Shown: positions 34,503-43,446, counted from the first letter of the stretch. The stretch is DNA of 52,913 bases from Methanarcanum sp963640855 (GCA_963640855.1 CAVIAJ010000010.1:1-52913), one strand, 5' to 3'. The notes: generated by a model not told the origin, from the letters alone. Numbers and translations: made by a program.

Positions 34503-35741
34503 ATGGAAATGAAATTCAGATTCCTCGGCGGAGCCGATATGGTGGGTCGCATGGGGATGACGGTGGAAGGTGCCGGAAAGACACTGTTGGTCGAATACGG
34601 TATGAGTCCGACGAAACCGCCGGAGTACCCCCTGCCGACAAATCAGAGGGTGGACCACATGCTTCTCACACACTGCCACCTGGACCACTGCGGAATGGTT
34701 CCGCAGGTCTGCGGAAGGGACAGATGCGAGTTATTCACCACGCCTCTTTCGGCAGAGGTCGGGGAAATTATGATGTACGATTCGCTCAAAATTGCGAAAG
34801 CGGAGAACTATCCCCTTCCGTACACTACGGGCGATATCGAAAGAACGATGAAAAATGTCGTTCCCATGACTTACGGCGATACCTTCGAATTGGGAAAGAT
34901 CGAGGTCACGATGCACCCTGCGGGACACGTTCCCGGCGCTGCGATGTTTGAATTCGGCGTGGATACCAAAACCGTCTATTCGGGAGATATCCACACACTC
35001 AGGCAGAGACTCGTCGACGGTGCAAGACCCGTAGACTGCGAGAACCTCTTCATCGAAGGAACATACGGAGGACGTTACCACCCCGACAGAAAGACCGTCG
35101 AGAGTGAATTCCTCGACAAAGTCGCAGAGGTTGTAGACCGCGGAGGAACCGTATTGGTTCCGAGTTTCGCAGTCGGAAGGACACAGGAAATCATGATTCT
35201 TCTGAAGAACGCAGGCTATGAGATGTGGGTAGACGGTATGGGTCGCTCGGTCACACGTCTCTTCCTCGACTATCCCGAGTATCTTGCGGATGCCAAAGCA
35301 CTCAAGAATGCCAGGAGAAAATTCAACGAAGTCCGTAACGCCAACATGAGAAAAGATGCAGGCAGAGCCGAAGTCATCGTTACCACAGGCGGTATGCTTG
35401 ACGGCGGACCCGTATTGGGATACCTCAGGCGTCTTAAAGACGACCCGAGGAACGCGATTCTCCTGGTAGGATATCAGGCCGAAGACACCAACGGAAGACT
35501 CCTCCTCAAAGAAGGATGTGTCAAGATCGACGGCGAGATTCACAAGATTAACTGCGAAGTGCAGAAATACGATTTCTCGGCACACGCGGATCATGCGGAA
35601 CTGGTGGAATTCGTCAAAGCCTGCAGTCCCAAGAACGTCATAATCATGCACTCCGAAACAAGAGAATCGTTCCTCGAGGATCTTGCGGATTATAACGTGA
35701 TTTTACCCAACACAGGCGAACCGTTTACGTTGGACGTCTGA
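34503..35741 (+). CDS. Beta-CASP ribonuclease, aCPSF2 type
   Basis: Metallo-beta-lactamase/beta-CASP RNA nuclease of 412 aa. The metal site is LLTHCHLDHCGMV (His57, His59, Asp61, His62), then the His of HPAGHVPGA, the Asp of VYSGDIHTL, and beta-CASP motifs A to C: FIEGTYGG, SFAVGRTQE, TTGGMLDGGP and FSAHADHAELVEF. It has no N-terminal KH domains, so it is the aCPSF2 type and not aCPSF1/FttA. AGGAG lies nine bases upstream. Its last 52 bp overlap the end of the convergent recombinase gene. Confidence 0.92.
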   Translation: MEMKFRFLGGADMVGRMGMTVEGAGKTLLVEYGMSPTKPPEYPLPTNQRVDHMLLTHCHLDHCGMVPQVCGRDRCELFTTPLSAEVGEIMMYDSLKIAKAENYPLPYTTGDIERTMKNVVPMTYGDTFELGKIEVTMHPAGHVPGAAMFEFGVDTKTVYSGDIHTLRQRLVDGARPVDCENLFIEGTYGGRYHPDRKTVESEFLDKVAEVVDRGGTVLVPSFAVGRTQEIMILLKNAGYEMWVDGMGRSVTRLFLDYPEYLADAKALKNARRKFNEVRNANMRKDAGRAEVIVTTGGMLDGGPVLGYLRRLKDDPRNAILLVGYQAEDTNGRLLLKEGCVKIDGEIHKINCEVQKYDFSAHADHAELVEFVKACSPKNVIIMHSETRESFLEDLADYNVILPNTGEPFTLDV

Positions 35742-36724
35742 GAACGGAGATATGAGGCCCCCCTTACACGGGAGGCCTCCTTCACCGTCAGATATTCGCG
35801 CCTTTTTTCCATTGCATCGGCAAACATTTCCGCCTCGCAGTCGTAATACAGTGCGGTTATCATCGGATTCTCATGACCCACAATCTTCGAACGCACTTCG
35901 ATTCTTACGCCCGAGTTCAGTGTGTCCGTTATGAATCTGCGTCTTAAGGAATGGGTCGTAATGTCGTTTCCGTTCCTCACACTCATGCGCAGAACGCGCT
36001 GCGAGACCGTATGCGACGATAACGGTTTACCGTTCTTACGAAGCAGTATCGGTCCGTTGCCATCATCATCCGATGTGATATTTTTACGATGTTCCAGATA
36101 CTCCGCAACCATATCCGATACGCGCTTCGACATAGGTACCGAACGTATCTTTCCGTTACGGTGTCCTTTCCCGCGTACGGTTACCCAACCGCCGTTTACG
36201 TCTCCGACTCTCATCTGAGCTATCTCGGCCGCTCTCATACCCTCATCCATAGCCAACGCCAGGATCAGTCTGTTAATCGGGTCTTTTTCAGACTCAAACA
36301 TTCTTTCCGCTTCGCCGTAATCCGCCCACCTTCTTCCCGGACGTTCGGAGGAGGGCCACATAATGTCCATCTCCTTCACGATACAGTTGCCGGAAGTCAC
36401 GGTAAGCCATCCGGAAAATACGGAAAGATAGTTTTTCTTACTCAGATCGGAAATCGGATAGTGGTTGACTATCTCCATAATCTCCCCCTCCGACATAAAT
36501 TCGGGAGAAGAATGCAGTTCCCTGTCATCCAGAAAATCTATCAGAGAGCCGATAATCTGACGGTAGGAAGCAATCGTAGTCTGTTTCCTTCCGCGGTTCA
36601 TGAGTTTGTGCAGATAACAGTCGAGACTGTACAGCGCACTGTCCTTCTCGGTGCGGATCTGAGGTATTCCGCAGATGTCCGAAACGTTATTTTCAGCATT
36701 TGTCTCCAGTAAATCACCGGGCAA
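35690..36724 (-). CDS. Tyrosine recombinase (Xer/integrase family)
   Basis: Site-specific recombinase of 344 aa. The N-terminal SAM-like DNA-binding part contains TTIASYRQIIGSLIDFL. The catalytic set is complete: Arg164 in DEGMRAAEI, Lys186 in RGKGH, His258 and Arg261 in HSLRRRF, His284 in VGHENP and the nucleophile at Tyr293/294 in ALYYDCE. A C-terminal extension of about 45 residues follows the tyrosine. The TTG start at 36724 is required to keep the N-terminal helix and is placed near +1 of a TATA-like AAAATAAC. It could be the archaeal XerA or a domesticated integrase; no other mobile genes are nearby. Confidence 0.85.
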   Translation of the reverse strand: MPGDLLETNAENNVSDICGIPQIRTEKDSALYSLDCYLHKLMNRGRKQTTIASYRQIIGSLIDFLDDRELHSSPEFMSEGEIMEIVNHYPISDLSKKNYLSVFSGWLTVTSGNCIVKEMDIMWPSSERPGRRWADYGEAERMFESEKDPINRLILALAMDEGMRAAEIAQMRVGDVNGGWVTVRGKGHRNGKIRSVPMSKRVSDMVAEYLEHRKNITSDDDGNGPILLRKNGKPLSSHTVSQRVLRMSVRNGNDITTHSLRRRFITDTLNSGVRIEVRSKIVGHENPMITALYYDCEAEMFADAMEKRREYLTVKEASRVRGASYLRSQTSNVNGSPVLGKITL

Positions 36725-36805
36725 ATTAGGTGAAAAACGCTGTTATTTTGTTCTGAGTTAAAGTTTAAACTGTCATATATTAAAGAAAATGATATCGAAT
36801 CACCA

Positions 36806-36834
36806 TACTTCGGAACTGAGAATGTTCCGAAGTA
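36806..36834. repeat. 11-7-11 inverted repeat beside the recombinase gene
   Basis: Perfect 11-bp arms TACTTCGGAAC and GTTCCGAAGTA around a 7-bp centre (TGAGAAT), 82 bp from the recombinase start and 21 bp after the MBL hydrolase stop. Arm and centre lengths match the core sites of tyrosine recombinases (dif/att). It could equally be a hairpin ending the gap-pgk-MBL transcript, although no clean T run follows on the minus strand. Confidence 0.5.
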
Positions 36835-36854
36835 CAGTGATGACCGGATGAAAA

Positions 36855-37739
36855 TTACCGATCCTGCTTTCCGCGGAATTCTCTGATGACCGTAGGTACC
36901 ATGTACTTGTTGTTGAGATCGAAGGCATCCTCGGGCTGACCTTCCTTCACAGGCCCTATCCAAAGCATATCCTTGGAATACTTCAGCAGAGATTTTCCGT
37001 CCATTCCTCCGTCGTAGGCTTCGAGGATTGTATCCATGTACTTCATGTGTCCTCTGTATGAGGCATCGAGATATCTTTCGCAGATATCCTCTCCTTCGAT
37101 TACGTCGTAATGCGGAAGAAGTATCGCTTTGGGTTTCAGCTCTTTCAGGCGTTCCACGGATTCCACCGCTTTGCCGAAAGATACCAGGCATGCGGGCATA
37201 ACTTCATCCAAACTCACGGCTACTCCGGGCGTTTCGTTGGAAATAAGGAATTTCTCTTCCTCACACCAGAATGCAATCGTATCCCATGTATGTCCGGGAG
37301 TCTCCAGCACCCTGAACTTCATGTCGCCTACTTCCACAACATCTCCCTCGCCCACTATAATGTCGGTGCTGAGTCCCTTTATGTTGTTTCTGAACAACGG
37401 GAAGTGATGCGAACTTCTGGCCGCAGAGCGGTTGAGATTCATCATTTTCCTGATGACCGAAGGCTTTGCGAACACTTCCGCAGCGTGTTTTGCAGAAACA
37501 ATCTTGGCATCCTTCCAGCGCAACCTGCATGCCTGCGCTCCCGATACGTGATCGTAATGGGAGTGAGTCAGCAGGATGTAGTCCAAAGGCCTGTCTCCGA
37601 GTATCGATTCGATATTCTTCACGAGACCTTTTGCAGCAAAGGCGAAGCCTGAATCTATCAGTGCCGTACCGTGTTCGTTCACAAGGAGAAATGCTTCTCC
37701 TCCGAAGACCGTTCCCACTTTGTGGATCTCGTATGTCAT
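36855..37739 (-). CDS. MBL-fold metallohydrolase
   Basis: 294-aa metallo-beta-lactamase-fold hydrolase with metal ligands in LLTHSHYDHVSG, LETPGHTWDT and the late His of LLPHYDVIEG. It lacks beta-CASP motifs, so it is not the RNA nuclease type and resembles glyoxalase II-like thioesterases/lactonases. The substrate is unknown. The ATG overlaps the pgk stop (ATGA), placing it last in a glycolytic operon; a role in repairing damaged glycolytic metabolites is possible but speculative. Confidence 0.85.
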   Translation of the reverse strand: MTYEIHKVGTVFGGEAFLLVNEHGTALIDSGFAFAAKGLVKNIESILGDRPLDYILLTHSHYDHVSGAQACRLRWKDAKIVSAKHAAEVFAKPSVIRKMMNLNRSAARSSHHFPLFRNNIKGLSTDIIVGEGDVVEVGDMKFRVLETPGHTWDTIAFWCEEEKFLISNETPGVAVSLDEVMPACLVSFGKAVESVERLKELKPKAILLPHYDVIEGEDICERYLDASYRGHMKYMDTILEAYDGGMDGKSLLKYSKDMLWIGPVKEGQPEDAFDLNNKYMVPTVIREFRGKQDR

Positions 37740-38968
37740 ACGATTCGGTACTTTCCGAACGAATATTTCAGTGCATCGATTACGGGAAGCGAACGACCCA
37801 GAAGGAACGTCTCCAACGCCCCTCCGCCTGTGCTCACATATGAGAACCTGTCGGTGAGATCGAATGTATCCGCCGCACCTACGGTGTGGCCTCCTCCGAT
37901 GACAGACTGTCCTTTCGATTCGATCATTGCTTCCATCAATGCCTTCGTACCTGTGCCGAAGCCTTCTTTCTCATACATACCGGCGGGACCGGACATGAAT
38001 GAAGTCCTCGATGAAAGGATAACCTTACTGAATTTCTCGATGGTTGCGTCTCCGATATCGATTGCAGGCTCTTCCGCGGGAAGATCTCCGATCAGGACGG
38101 AAACTCTCTTTCCGTCCCTCTTGACTGCGACATCCGAGGGAAGCAGGATTCTCTGACCGTACTTCTCCATTGTTTCTTTCGCAGCCTGAAGATTCTCATC
38201 GGTAAGTTCGTCTTTGAGTACTTCCAAAGATGCTTTTCCCAAATCCGTACCGCGTGCGTAGAGGAATGCGTTACCTGCGAGTCCGACAAGCATAACCGTG
38301 TCCGCCATACCCGTTCCAAGAACGTGATCGATCATCTCGGATGCATCTCCGAATTTTGCACCGCCGAGAATGAACACGGAAGGTCTCCTGGGCTCGTCGA
38401 ATATCGCTTTCAGTGCCGAAATCTCTTTGGCCATGAGCCTTCCCGATGCCGAAGGAACCTTAATCGGGAATCCGACAAGCGAACACTGAGATCTGTGGGC
38501 TGCACCGAATGCGTCGCACACATAGTAATCGATCAGCGGAGCCAATTCTTTAACCAATTCTCCTTCCGCATGACCGAACATATCGAGATCTGCGGTTTCG
38601 GAATCGATTTCCCTGACGTTGCCCAAAAGAAGAACGGATCCGGGCTGAAGTGTCCTGATTGCTTCTTTTGCTTCCTCACCCATGACGTCGTCGACGTATT
38701 TCACGGGATAATTGAGATTCCTTGCGAGTTTCTTTGCATGCTGATCCAAGGGTGTGAAATCCCATTTTCCTTTCCTGCTCTGGTGTGCGAGGATGACGAC
38801 TTTTGCCCTCTTGCCCATAAGCTCACGGACAGTGGGGATTACACGCCTTATTCTTGCATCGTTGATGATACTAAGTGTCTTCTTGTCAAGAGGACAGTTG
38901 ATATCGACTCTCAACAGGACTGTTTTGTCCCTGAAATTGAAATCTTCCAATGTGTGGAAATCCTTCAT
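37736..38968 (-). CDS. pgk: Phosphoglycerate kinase
   Basis: Archaeal-type Pgk, 410 aa. It begins with TVLLRVDINCPLD, continues VVILAHQSRKGKWDFTPL, VCDAFGAAHRSQCSLVGFP, and has the nucleotide-binding FILGGAKFGDA and the C-terminal VIGGGHTVGAA with STGGGALETFL. It makes 1,3-bisphosphoglycerate from 3-phosphoglycerate, the RuBisCO product, or runs in reverse in glycolysis. It lies 9 bp after gap with GTGATTTC before the ATG. Confidence 0.95.
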   Translation of the reverse strand: MKDFHTLEDFNFRDKTVLLRVDINCPLDKKTLSIINDARIRRVIPTVRELMGKRAKVVILAHQSRKGKWDFTPLDQHAKKLARNLNYPVKYVDDVMGEEAKEAIRTLQPGSVLLLGNVREIDSETADLDMFGHAEGELVKELAPLIDYYVCDAFGAAHRSQCSLVGFPIKVPSASGRLMAKEISALKAIFDEPRRPSVFILGGAKFGDASEMIDHVLGTGMADTVMLVGLAGNAFLYARGTDLGKASLEVLKDELTDENLQAAKETMEKYGQRILLPSDVAVKRDGKRVSVLIGDLPAEEPAIDIGDATIEKFSKVILSSRTSFMSGPAGMYEKEGFGTGTKALMEAMIESKGQSVIGGGHTVGAADTFDLTDRFSYVSTGGGALETFLLGRSLPVIDALKYSFGKYRIV

Positions 38969-38977
38969 GAAATCACT

Positions 38978-39985
38978 TCAGATGCCCATTGCCCTGTTCG
39001 TCTTGGCAATGGATACTGCGGGGTCCTCCTCGAGCTTACACATAGACCTGATACAGTCGATGTTCTCGGGAATGACATCGCTTTCCTGATTGACGGCCTG
39101 ATAGTAGTACAGTGTGTTACCTACAACCTTGATTCCGTCTTCCCATACGACAATCTCGAACATATCTCCGCGTGTTCTGCCCATCTCTCTTGCGAGATCC
39201 ATAATCTGTGCGGTGGATTTGACTCCCTCTTTGGATTTGACGAGTTTTACACGGGGGATGGTCCTGAACAGTGCAATAACGTCCTCTGTTGTCGCCTCTT
39301 TCTCCAATTCAAGTGCAACAGTATGAATGTGCATCAGAGTCGTGGGTACCTTGACGGCCATTGTCTGAATGTTAATCCACGGCAGAACCGACTGTACGTC
39401 GATTCCGTGGTGTGTGGGGATTTTGACAACAGGTTCAATTGCATTAATGGGTCCGGCCTTGCTGTCGTTGGGATCCGCACTCCTCCTGATGAGTGTGACG
39501 TATCCGTTTTTGATTTTGTAATCCCTGTCGAGAGGATAGAGTGTTCTGAGGAGACCTGTCGTGTTGCATGAAACCACACGTGAGAACTGCGCTCCCCATG
39601 ATTCTTTATAGTTGGCGGCGGCGTTGAACGAAATGCCCGTGAGAGAGTGATCCTCTCCGCCCTGCCAGATAGCTTTGACCCCGGCTTTGGAGTATTTCTC
39701 CTTGTATTCGCCGGAAACTTTGCCGGGTGTGCAGTCGACGATGATATCCGCTTTTCCGATGAGGTCGTCGACAGTACCTGCGACCTCAAGTCCTGCCGCT
39801 TTGAAATCATCAACTTTGTCTGCAGGCACGTACAGAGGATATCCGAATTCGGCTGCGAGGCGTGCCTCGTATGTGGGCCTTGTCTTCGTAACTCCGATTA
39901 TTTCCATGTCATCCTGCTGATTGACGGCTGTAGCAACTCTCTTACCGATGGTTCCGTATCCGTTGATTCCGACCTTCACCTTCAT
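38978..39985 (-). CDS. gap: Glyceraldehyde-3-phosphate dehydrogenase, archaeal type II
   Basis: 335-aa phosphorylating GAPDH of the archaeal class. VGINGYGTIGKRVA forms the nucleotide fold, VVSCNTTGL contains the catalytic cysteine, and PTHHGIDVQSVLP follows. The start at 39985 has AAGGAGCGGAG upstream and a TATA element (GATATAAT, 40021-40028 on the plus strand) that would give a leader of about 14 nt. It heads the gap-pgk-MBL operon and is divergent from ilvC. Confidence 0.95.
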   Translation of the reverse strand: MKVKVGINGYGTIGKRVATAVNQQDDMEIIGVTKTRPTYEARLAAEFGYPLYVPADKVDDFKAAGLEVAGTVDDLIGKADIIVDCTPGKVSGEYKEKYSKAGVKAIWQGGEDHSLTGISFNAAANYKESWGAQFSRVVSCNTTGLLRTLYPLDRDYKIKNGYVTLIRRSADPNDSKAGPINAIEPVVKIPTHHGIDVQSVLPWINIQTMAVKVPTTLMHIHTVALELEKEATTEDVIALFRTIPRVKLVKSKEGVKSTAQIMDLAREMGRTRGDMFEIVVWEDGIKVVGNTLYYYQAVNQESDVIPENIDCIRSMCKLEEDPAVSIAKTNRAMGI

Positions 39986-40105
39986 GGTCTCCGCTCCTTA
40001 CCATCCTAATTACGCGCTCTGATATAATCATACGCCAACGGTGTTCGGCGGGATATCGTATACTTACGGTGAAAATAACGCACATACATCGGTAATCGGA
40101 GATTT

Positions 40106-40137
40106 TCGGACAGAGATTATAAACACACGGTGTCCGA
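40106..40137 (+). promoter_or_regulatory. ilvC promoter with inverted repeat centred on the TATA box
   Basis: TTATAAAC (40118-40125) is the TATA box, about 36 nt before ATG 40158. Perfect 7-bp arms TCGGACA (40106-40112) and TGTCCGA (40131-40137) flank it symmetrically, with the same centre as the box (40121.5). A factor bound there would cover the TBP/TFB site, so a repressor operator is plausible. The leader has GAGG ahead of the ATG. Confidence 0.5.
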
Positions 40138-40157
40138 TTGCGACGCAGAGGATTCTG

Positions 40158-41144
40158 ATGAGGATCTATAACGATGCCGATGCTGATTTGAATTTACTGA
40201 AAGGGCTGAGGATTGCCGTCCTGGGATACGGCTCCCAGGGAAGAGCGCAGGCACTGTGCTTCCGCGATTCCGGATTGGAGCTCACAATCGGTGTGAGAAA
40301 GGGAAAATCGTTCGACAGAGCAGTCGAAGACGGTTTTTCACCCGTATCCGTTTCCGAGGCAACAGAAGGTGCGGACATCGTGATGATGTTACTCCCCGAC
40401 GAGGCTCAGGCCGACATTTACGAGAGAGAAATCAAAGACCACCTCAAACCCGGATGCGCATTGGAATTCGCACACGGTTTCGCGATTACGTACGGTCTGA
40501 TACACCCGCCCAAGGATGTCGATGTGATTATGATGGCGCCCAAAGGTCCCGGACCGATGATCAGAAGGGTGTTCGAGAACGGTTACGGTGTTCCCGCATT
40601 GATATGCATACACCACGACCACACAGGCAAAGCCAAAGCACTGGCTCTTGCATTGGCAAAAGCTATGAACTGCACCAAACCCGGTGTGTTCGAGGCAAGA
40701 TTCGAACAGGAAACTATGACGGATCTCTTCGGCGAACAGGCTGTTCTCTGCGGAGGATACACCGCAATGATCAAGATGGCTTACGACACACTCGTCAGCA
40801 GAGGATTCCCGCCGGAGATGGCATATTTCGAAGTTCTCCACGAAACGAAACTGGTAACGGATTTGGTCGTGGAGAGAGGAATCAACGGAATGTGGAATGC
40901 TGTTTCCAACACAGCGGAATTCGGAGGACTCACCAGAAGAAACAGAGTCATCACCGAGAAGACCCGCGACGGAATGGAATCCATTCTCGACGATATCCAA
41001 TCGGGTAAATTCGCCGAGGAATGGGTGGAAGATTACAGAAACGGCCTCAAAAGAATGAAAGATCTCCAGAAAAAAGATGCAGACGAGGATATCGAGACTG
41101 TGGGAAGATGGGTAAGACAGACATTCTTCGGAGGGAAAGAATGA
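40158..41144 (+). CDS. ilvC: Ketol-acid reductoisomerase
   Basis: Branched-chain amino acid synthesis enzyme, 328 aa. The NADP fold is AVLGYGSQGRAQAL with RKGKSFDRA. Catalytic residues are visible: His in EFAHGFAI, Lys in MAPKGPGPM, Asp and Glu in DLFGEQAVLCGG, two Glu in FEVLHETKLVTDL and Ser in NAVSNTAEFG. I reject the in-frame extension to 40041 because it overlaps the promoter. No ilvB, ilvN, ilvD or leu genes are adjacent; instead a cyclophilin-like gene overlaps its stop. Confidence 0.95.
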   Translation: MRIYNDADADLNLLKGLRIAVLGYGSQGRAQALCFRDSGLELTIGVRKGKSFDRAVEDGFSPVSVSEATEGADIVMMLLPDEAQADIYEREIKDHLKPGCALEFAHGFAITYGLIHPPKDVDVIMMAPKGPGPMIRRVFENGYGVPALICIHHDHTGKAKALALALAKAMNCTKPGVFEARFEQETMTDLFGEQAVLCGGYTAMIKMAYDTLVSRGFPPEMAYFEVLHETKLVTDLVVERGINGMWNAVSNTAEFGGLTRRNRVITEKTRDGMESILDDIQSGKFAEEWVEDYRNGLKRMKDLQKKDADEDIETVGRWVRQTFFGGKE

Positions 41145-41524
41145 GCAAACGTATCCTCATCAGAACAAGAAACGATACATACGAAGGAACTCTCGACGAT
41201 TCCCCCATATCGGATGCGATATGGCTCTCGTTACCCTTCCGCAACACAATCAATATGCTCGGCGATGAAATTTATTTTGAATTCCCCCTGAGCGATCTCA
41301 CCGTAACAGGCGAAGAGATTACGGAATTGGAAGTCGGAGATATTGCATATTGGCCGAAGACACGGGCATTGTGCCTGTTCTTCGGACCCACTCCCCTGAG
41401 CGGAGAAGACGGTAAACCCGTATCGAAATTCCCCGTGATCAGAATCGGAAGAATCGACGGCGACTGTTCAGGTATGGAAGGCGCCGGCGACAGACAGCGC
41501 ATCACGATAGAACAGCTTCACTGA
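41141..41524 (+). CDS. Cyclophilin-like fold protein (TM1367-type)
   Basis: 127-aa protein resembling the TM1367-like cyclophilin-fold family (all-beta, from memory of the pattern TYEGTLDDSPISDAIWLSLP, EIYFEFP, ELEVGDIAYWP and ALCLFFGPTPLS). No peptidyl-prolyl isomerase activity can be inferred, as the usual cyclophilin catalytic Arg/Phe motif is not seen. It starts within the ilvC stop (ATGA) with GGAGGG upstream and ends overlapping the pepQ stop by 7 bp. Confidence 0.7.
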   Translation: MSKRILIRTRNDTYEGTLDDSPISDAIWLSLPFRNTINMLGDEIYFEFPLSDLTVTGEEITELEVGDIAYWPKTRALCLFFGPTPLSGEDGKPVSKFPVIRIGRIDGDCSGMEGAGDRQRITIEQLH

Positions 41525-42606
41525 ACTACAGTAAGCGAATGGTCATAGGAAGTCAGCCGTTCGCAGCCGTTCTTCGTAACAACCATCGTATCCTCGATTC
41601 TTATCCCGCCGAGACCCGGTATGTAAATGCCGGGTTCGGCGGAAATCACGTTGCCTTCTTCGAGAATCTGATCCGATCCGGGTGAAACGTGAATATTCTG
41701 GTGAACATCCATTCCGATTCCGTGTCCGAATGAGTGGATAAACAATCCTTTGAATTCGGTGGAATCTATCAGTTCCCTTGCCGCACGGTCGACATCCGAT
41801 GCCTTTGCACCGGGACGGATTTCGGCGATACCTGCTTCCTGTGCTTTGAATACGACATCGTAAGCACGTTTCAGTTTCTCTCCGGGATCTCCGAGGAATA
41901 TCGTTCTTGTGAGATCGGAACAGTATCTGTTGTACTTTGAACCGAAATCGAACAGTGCCGTGTCTCCTTTCTTAAGACGGTAATCGCAGGGCATGTGATG
42001 GGGTTCTGCGGAATACTTTCCGAAAGCGGCGATTGTATCGAATGCGTTGCCTGTGCCTCCGAGTTTTCTCATCATTATATCCATCTCGGAAGCGACTTCC
42101 GCTTCCGAAACACCTTCCGAAATCATCGACGGAAGTTCGGATGCCACTTTGGATGAAATATTACAGGCTTTCTTTATTATCTCAATCTCGGAAGGCTCTT
42201 TTACGTTCACCGTGGCATCGATAGCCTTGGATGCGTCCACAATCTCAATGTTTTCGTTCATCTTTTTGAGATAATTCACCATAGAATACAATGCGGAACC
42301 AGAGTTGATGCCGACCTTTTTACAGCCTTTGAGGATTTCCTTCACGTACTCGTTACGCTGTTTGCCTGTGTCGTACACGCAGACATTTCCCTTACCGCCT
42401 GCGGCAGTCTCGGCTTCAAGCTTATTCACAACTACGTCGAGACCCCTGTCTCTGCTGACGAACGCCATCGTTCCTTCGAAACATCCAGAAGACTGTTCCG
42501 TGATGTACCAGAAAGAAGAATCGAGGAACGGCTCTCCGCCGTTCATGATTACGATCGCATCCACATCCTCATCTGCATTGGAGATGAGTCTCTCAGCTCT
42601 GTTCAT
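41518..42606 (-). CDS. pepQ: Xaa-Pro aminopeptidase/dipeptidase (M24 family)
   Basis: 362-aa dinuclear metallopeptidase for X-Pro peptides. The N-terminal creatinase-like domain spans about 1-125. The pita-bread domain shows metal ligands in ALFDFGSKYNRYCSDLTRT, SFGHGIGMDVHQNIH, ISAEPGIYIPG and IRIEDTMVV. A TATA element (CATTTATC on the minus strand, 42631-42638) about 28 nt upstream predicts a leaderless start at 42606. It converges on the cyclophilin-like gene. Confidence 0.9.
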   Translation of the reverse strand: MNRAERLISNADEDVDAIVIMNGGEPFLDSSFWYITEQSSGCFEGTMAFVSRDRGLDVVVNKLEAETAAGGKGNVCVYDTGKQRNEYVKEILKGCKKVGINSGSALYSMVNYLKKMNENIEIVDASKAIDATVNVKEPSEIEIIKKACNISSKVASELPSMISEGVSEAEVASEMDIMMRKLGGTGNAFDTIAAFGKYSAEPHHMPCDYRLKKGDTALFDFGSKYNRYCSDLTRTIFLGDPGEKLKRAYDVVFKAQEAGIAEIRPGAKASDVDRAARELIDSTEFKGLFIHSFGHGIGMDVHQNIHVSPGSDQILEEGNVISAEPGIYIPGLGGIRIEDTMVVTKNGCERLTSYDHSLTVVQ

Positions 42607-42639
42607 GAACCGTTGATGGGACAGGTATGTGATAAATGT

Positions 42640-43446
42640 TCAGATTCCCGCCCATTCGTTCCTGACGATCCTCTTCAGTGCGGCAATCGCAGACAGAGAT
42701 GAAAGATTGGATGTACTGGGTGAATCCGGAGCATACACATTGGATGTCCTGCTGACGGCTTTGCCGAATCTTCCTTCGACAGTGAGGATGTAGTTGTTCG
42801 TAACCGCTGCGGGATCGAATACAATAACCACTTCGGTCTTATCGAATCCCACACCGAGAATAGCTACGGTTGCGGCGATGTTGACGTTCCTGGGGAACAG
42901 TTTCACGGCATCCCTTGCGGTACCGCGGAACATTTCGGTGGGTTTGTCGATTGTATTGATATCGATACCTTTCTCCTCAAGATACTCAACGTGTGCCAGA
43001 GAACTCTTTCCGGCCGTGAATTCAAGGGACACCTGTGCCAATTCGTCATTGGATGCGGCCCTTAATCCGTCCGTACCGAACAATGCGCCCGAAGGGATGA
43101 AGATGTGTGCATCACAGCTTCTCGCCTTCTCAAAGACCATCTCCCTGAAATCGTCTCCCACAAGCGCCCCCACGGATGTCACCATGATGTCGACTCCGCG
43201 CGATGCGGTCTTCAGAAGAATTTCTTTCGCGGCATCCTGCCTTGCAGCTTCGATGACCAAATCACAGTGGTAAAGTTCATCCTCTACGGATTCCACGACG
43301 ATCGCTTTCTTGAGCTGTGAAGCCAATGCCTCTGCCTTGGTCTTTACGATATCGATCAGATAGATTCTTTTGACCTCATCCATCCCGTCGGCCGCTTTGG
43401 CCAATTTACTGCCGATGGTACCGCAGCCTACTATCGTAATGCGCAT
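42640..43446 (-). CDS. nadX: L-aspartate dehydrogenase
   Basis: 268 aa, NAD(P)-dependent enzyme that makes iminoaspartate for NAD synthesis. It begins RITIVGCGTIGSKLA, has the family segments FIPSGALFGTDGL and LFPRNVNIAATVAILG, and ends SNLSSLSAIAALKRI, like archaeal AspDH. A TATA box (minus-strand AAAATATAA, 43470-43478) is 28 nt before the ATG, giving a leaderless start. No nadA or nadC is adjacent. It is divergent from archease. Confidence 0.9.
   Translation of the reverse strand: MRITIVGCGTIGSKLAKAADGMDEVKRIYLIDIVKTKAEALASQLKKAIVVESVEDELYHCDLVIEAARQDAAKEILLKTASRGVDIMVTSVGALVGDDFREMVFEKARSCDAHIFIPSGALFGTDGLRAASNDELAQVSLEFTAGKSSLAHVEYLEEKGIDINTIDKPTEMFRGTARDAVKLFPRNVNIAATVAILGVGFDKTEVVIVFDPAAVTNNYILTVEGRFGKAVSRTSNVYAPDSPSTSNLSSLSAIAALKRIVRNEWAGI

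Noticed and set aside
38324..39571. Long (415-codon) plus-strand ORF
   Set aside because: It runs antisense through pgk and gap, both with full family motifs. The codon bias of the real genes creates open shadow frames.
40041..40157. 39-residue N-terminal extension of IlvC
   Set aside because: Spans the TATA box and operator-like repeat; ketol-acid reductoisomerase homologues begin close to ATG 40158.
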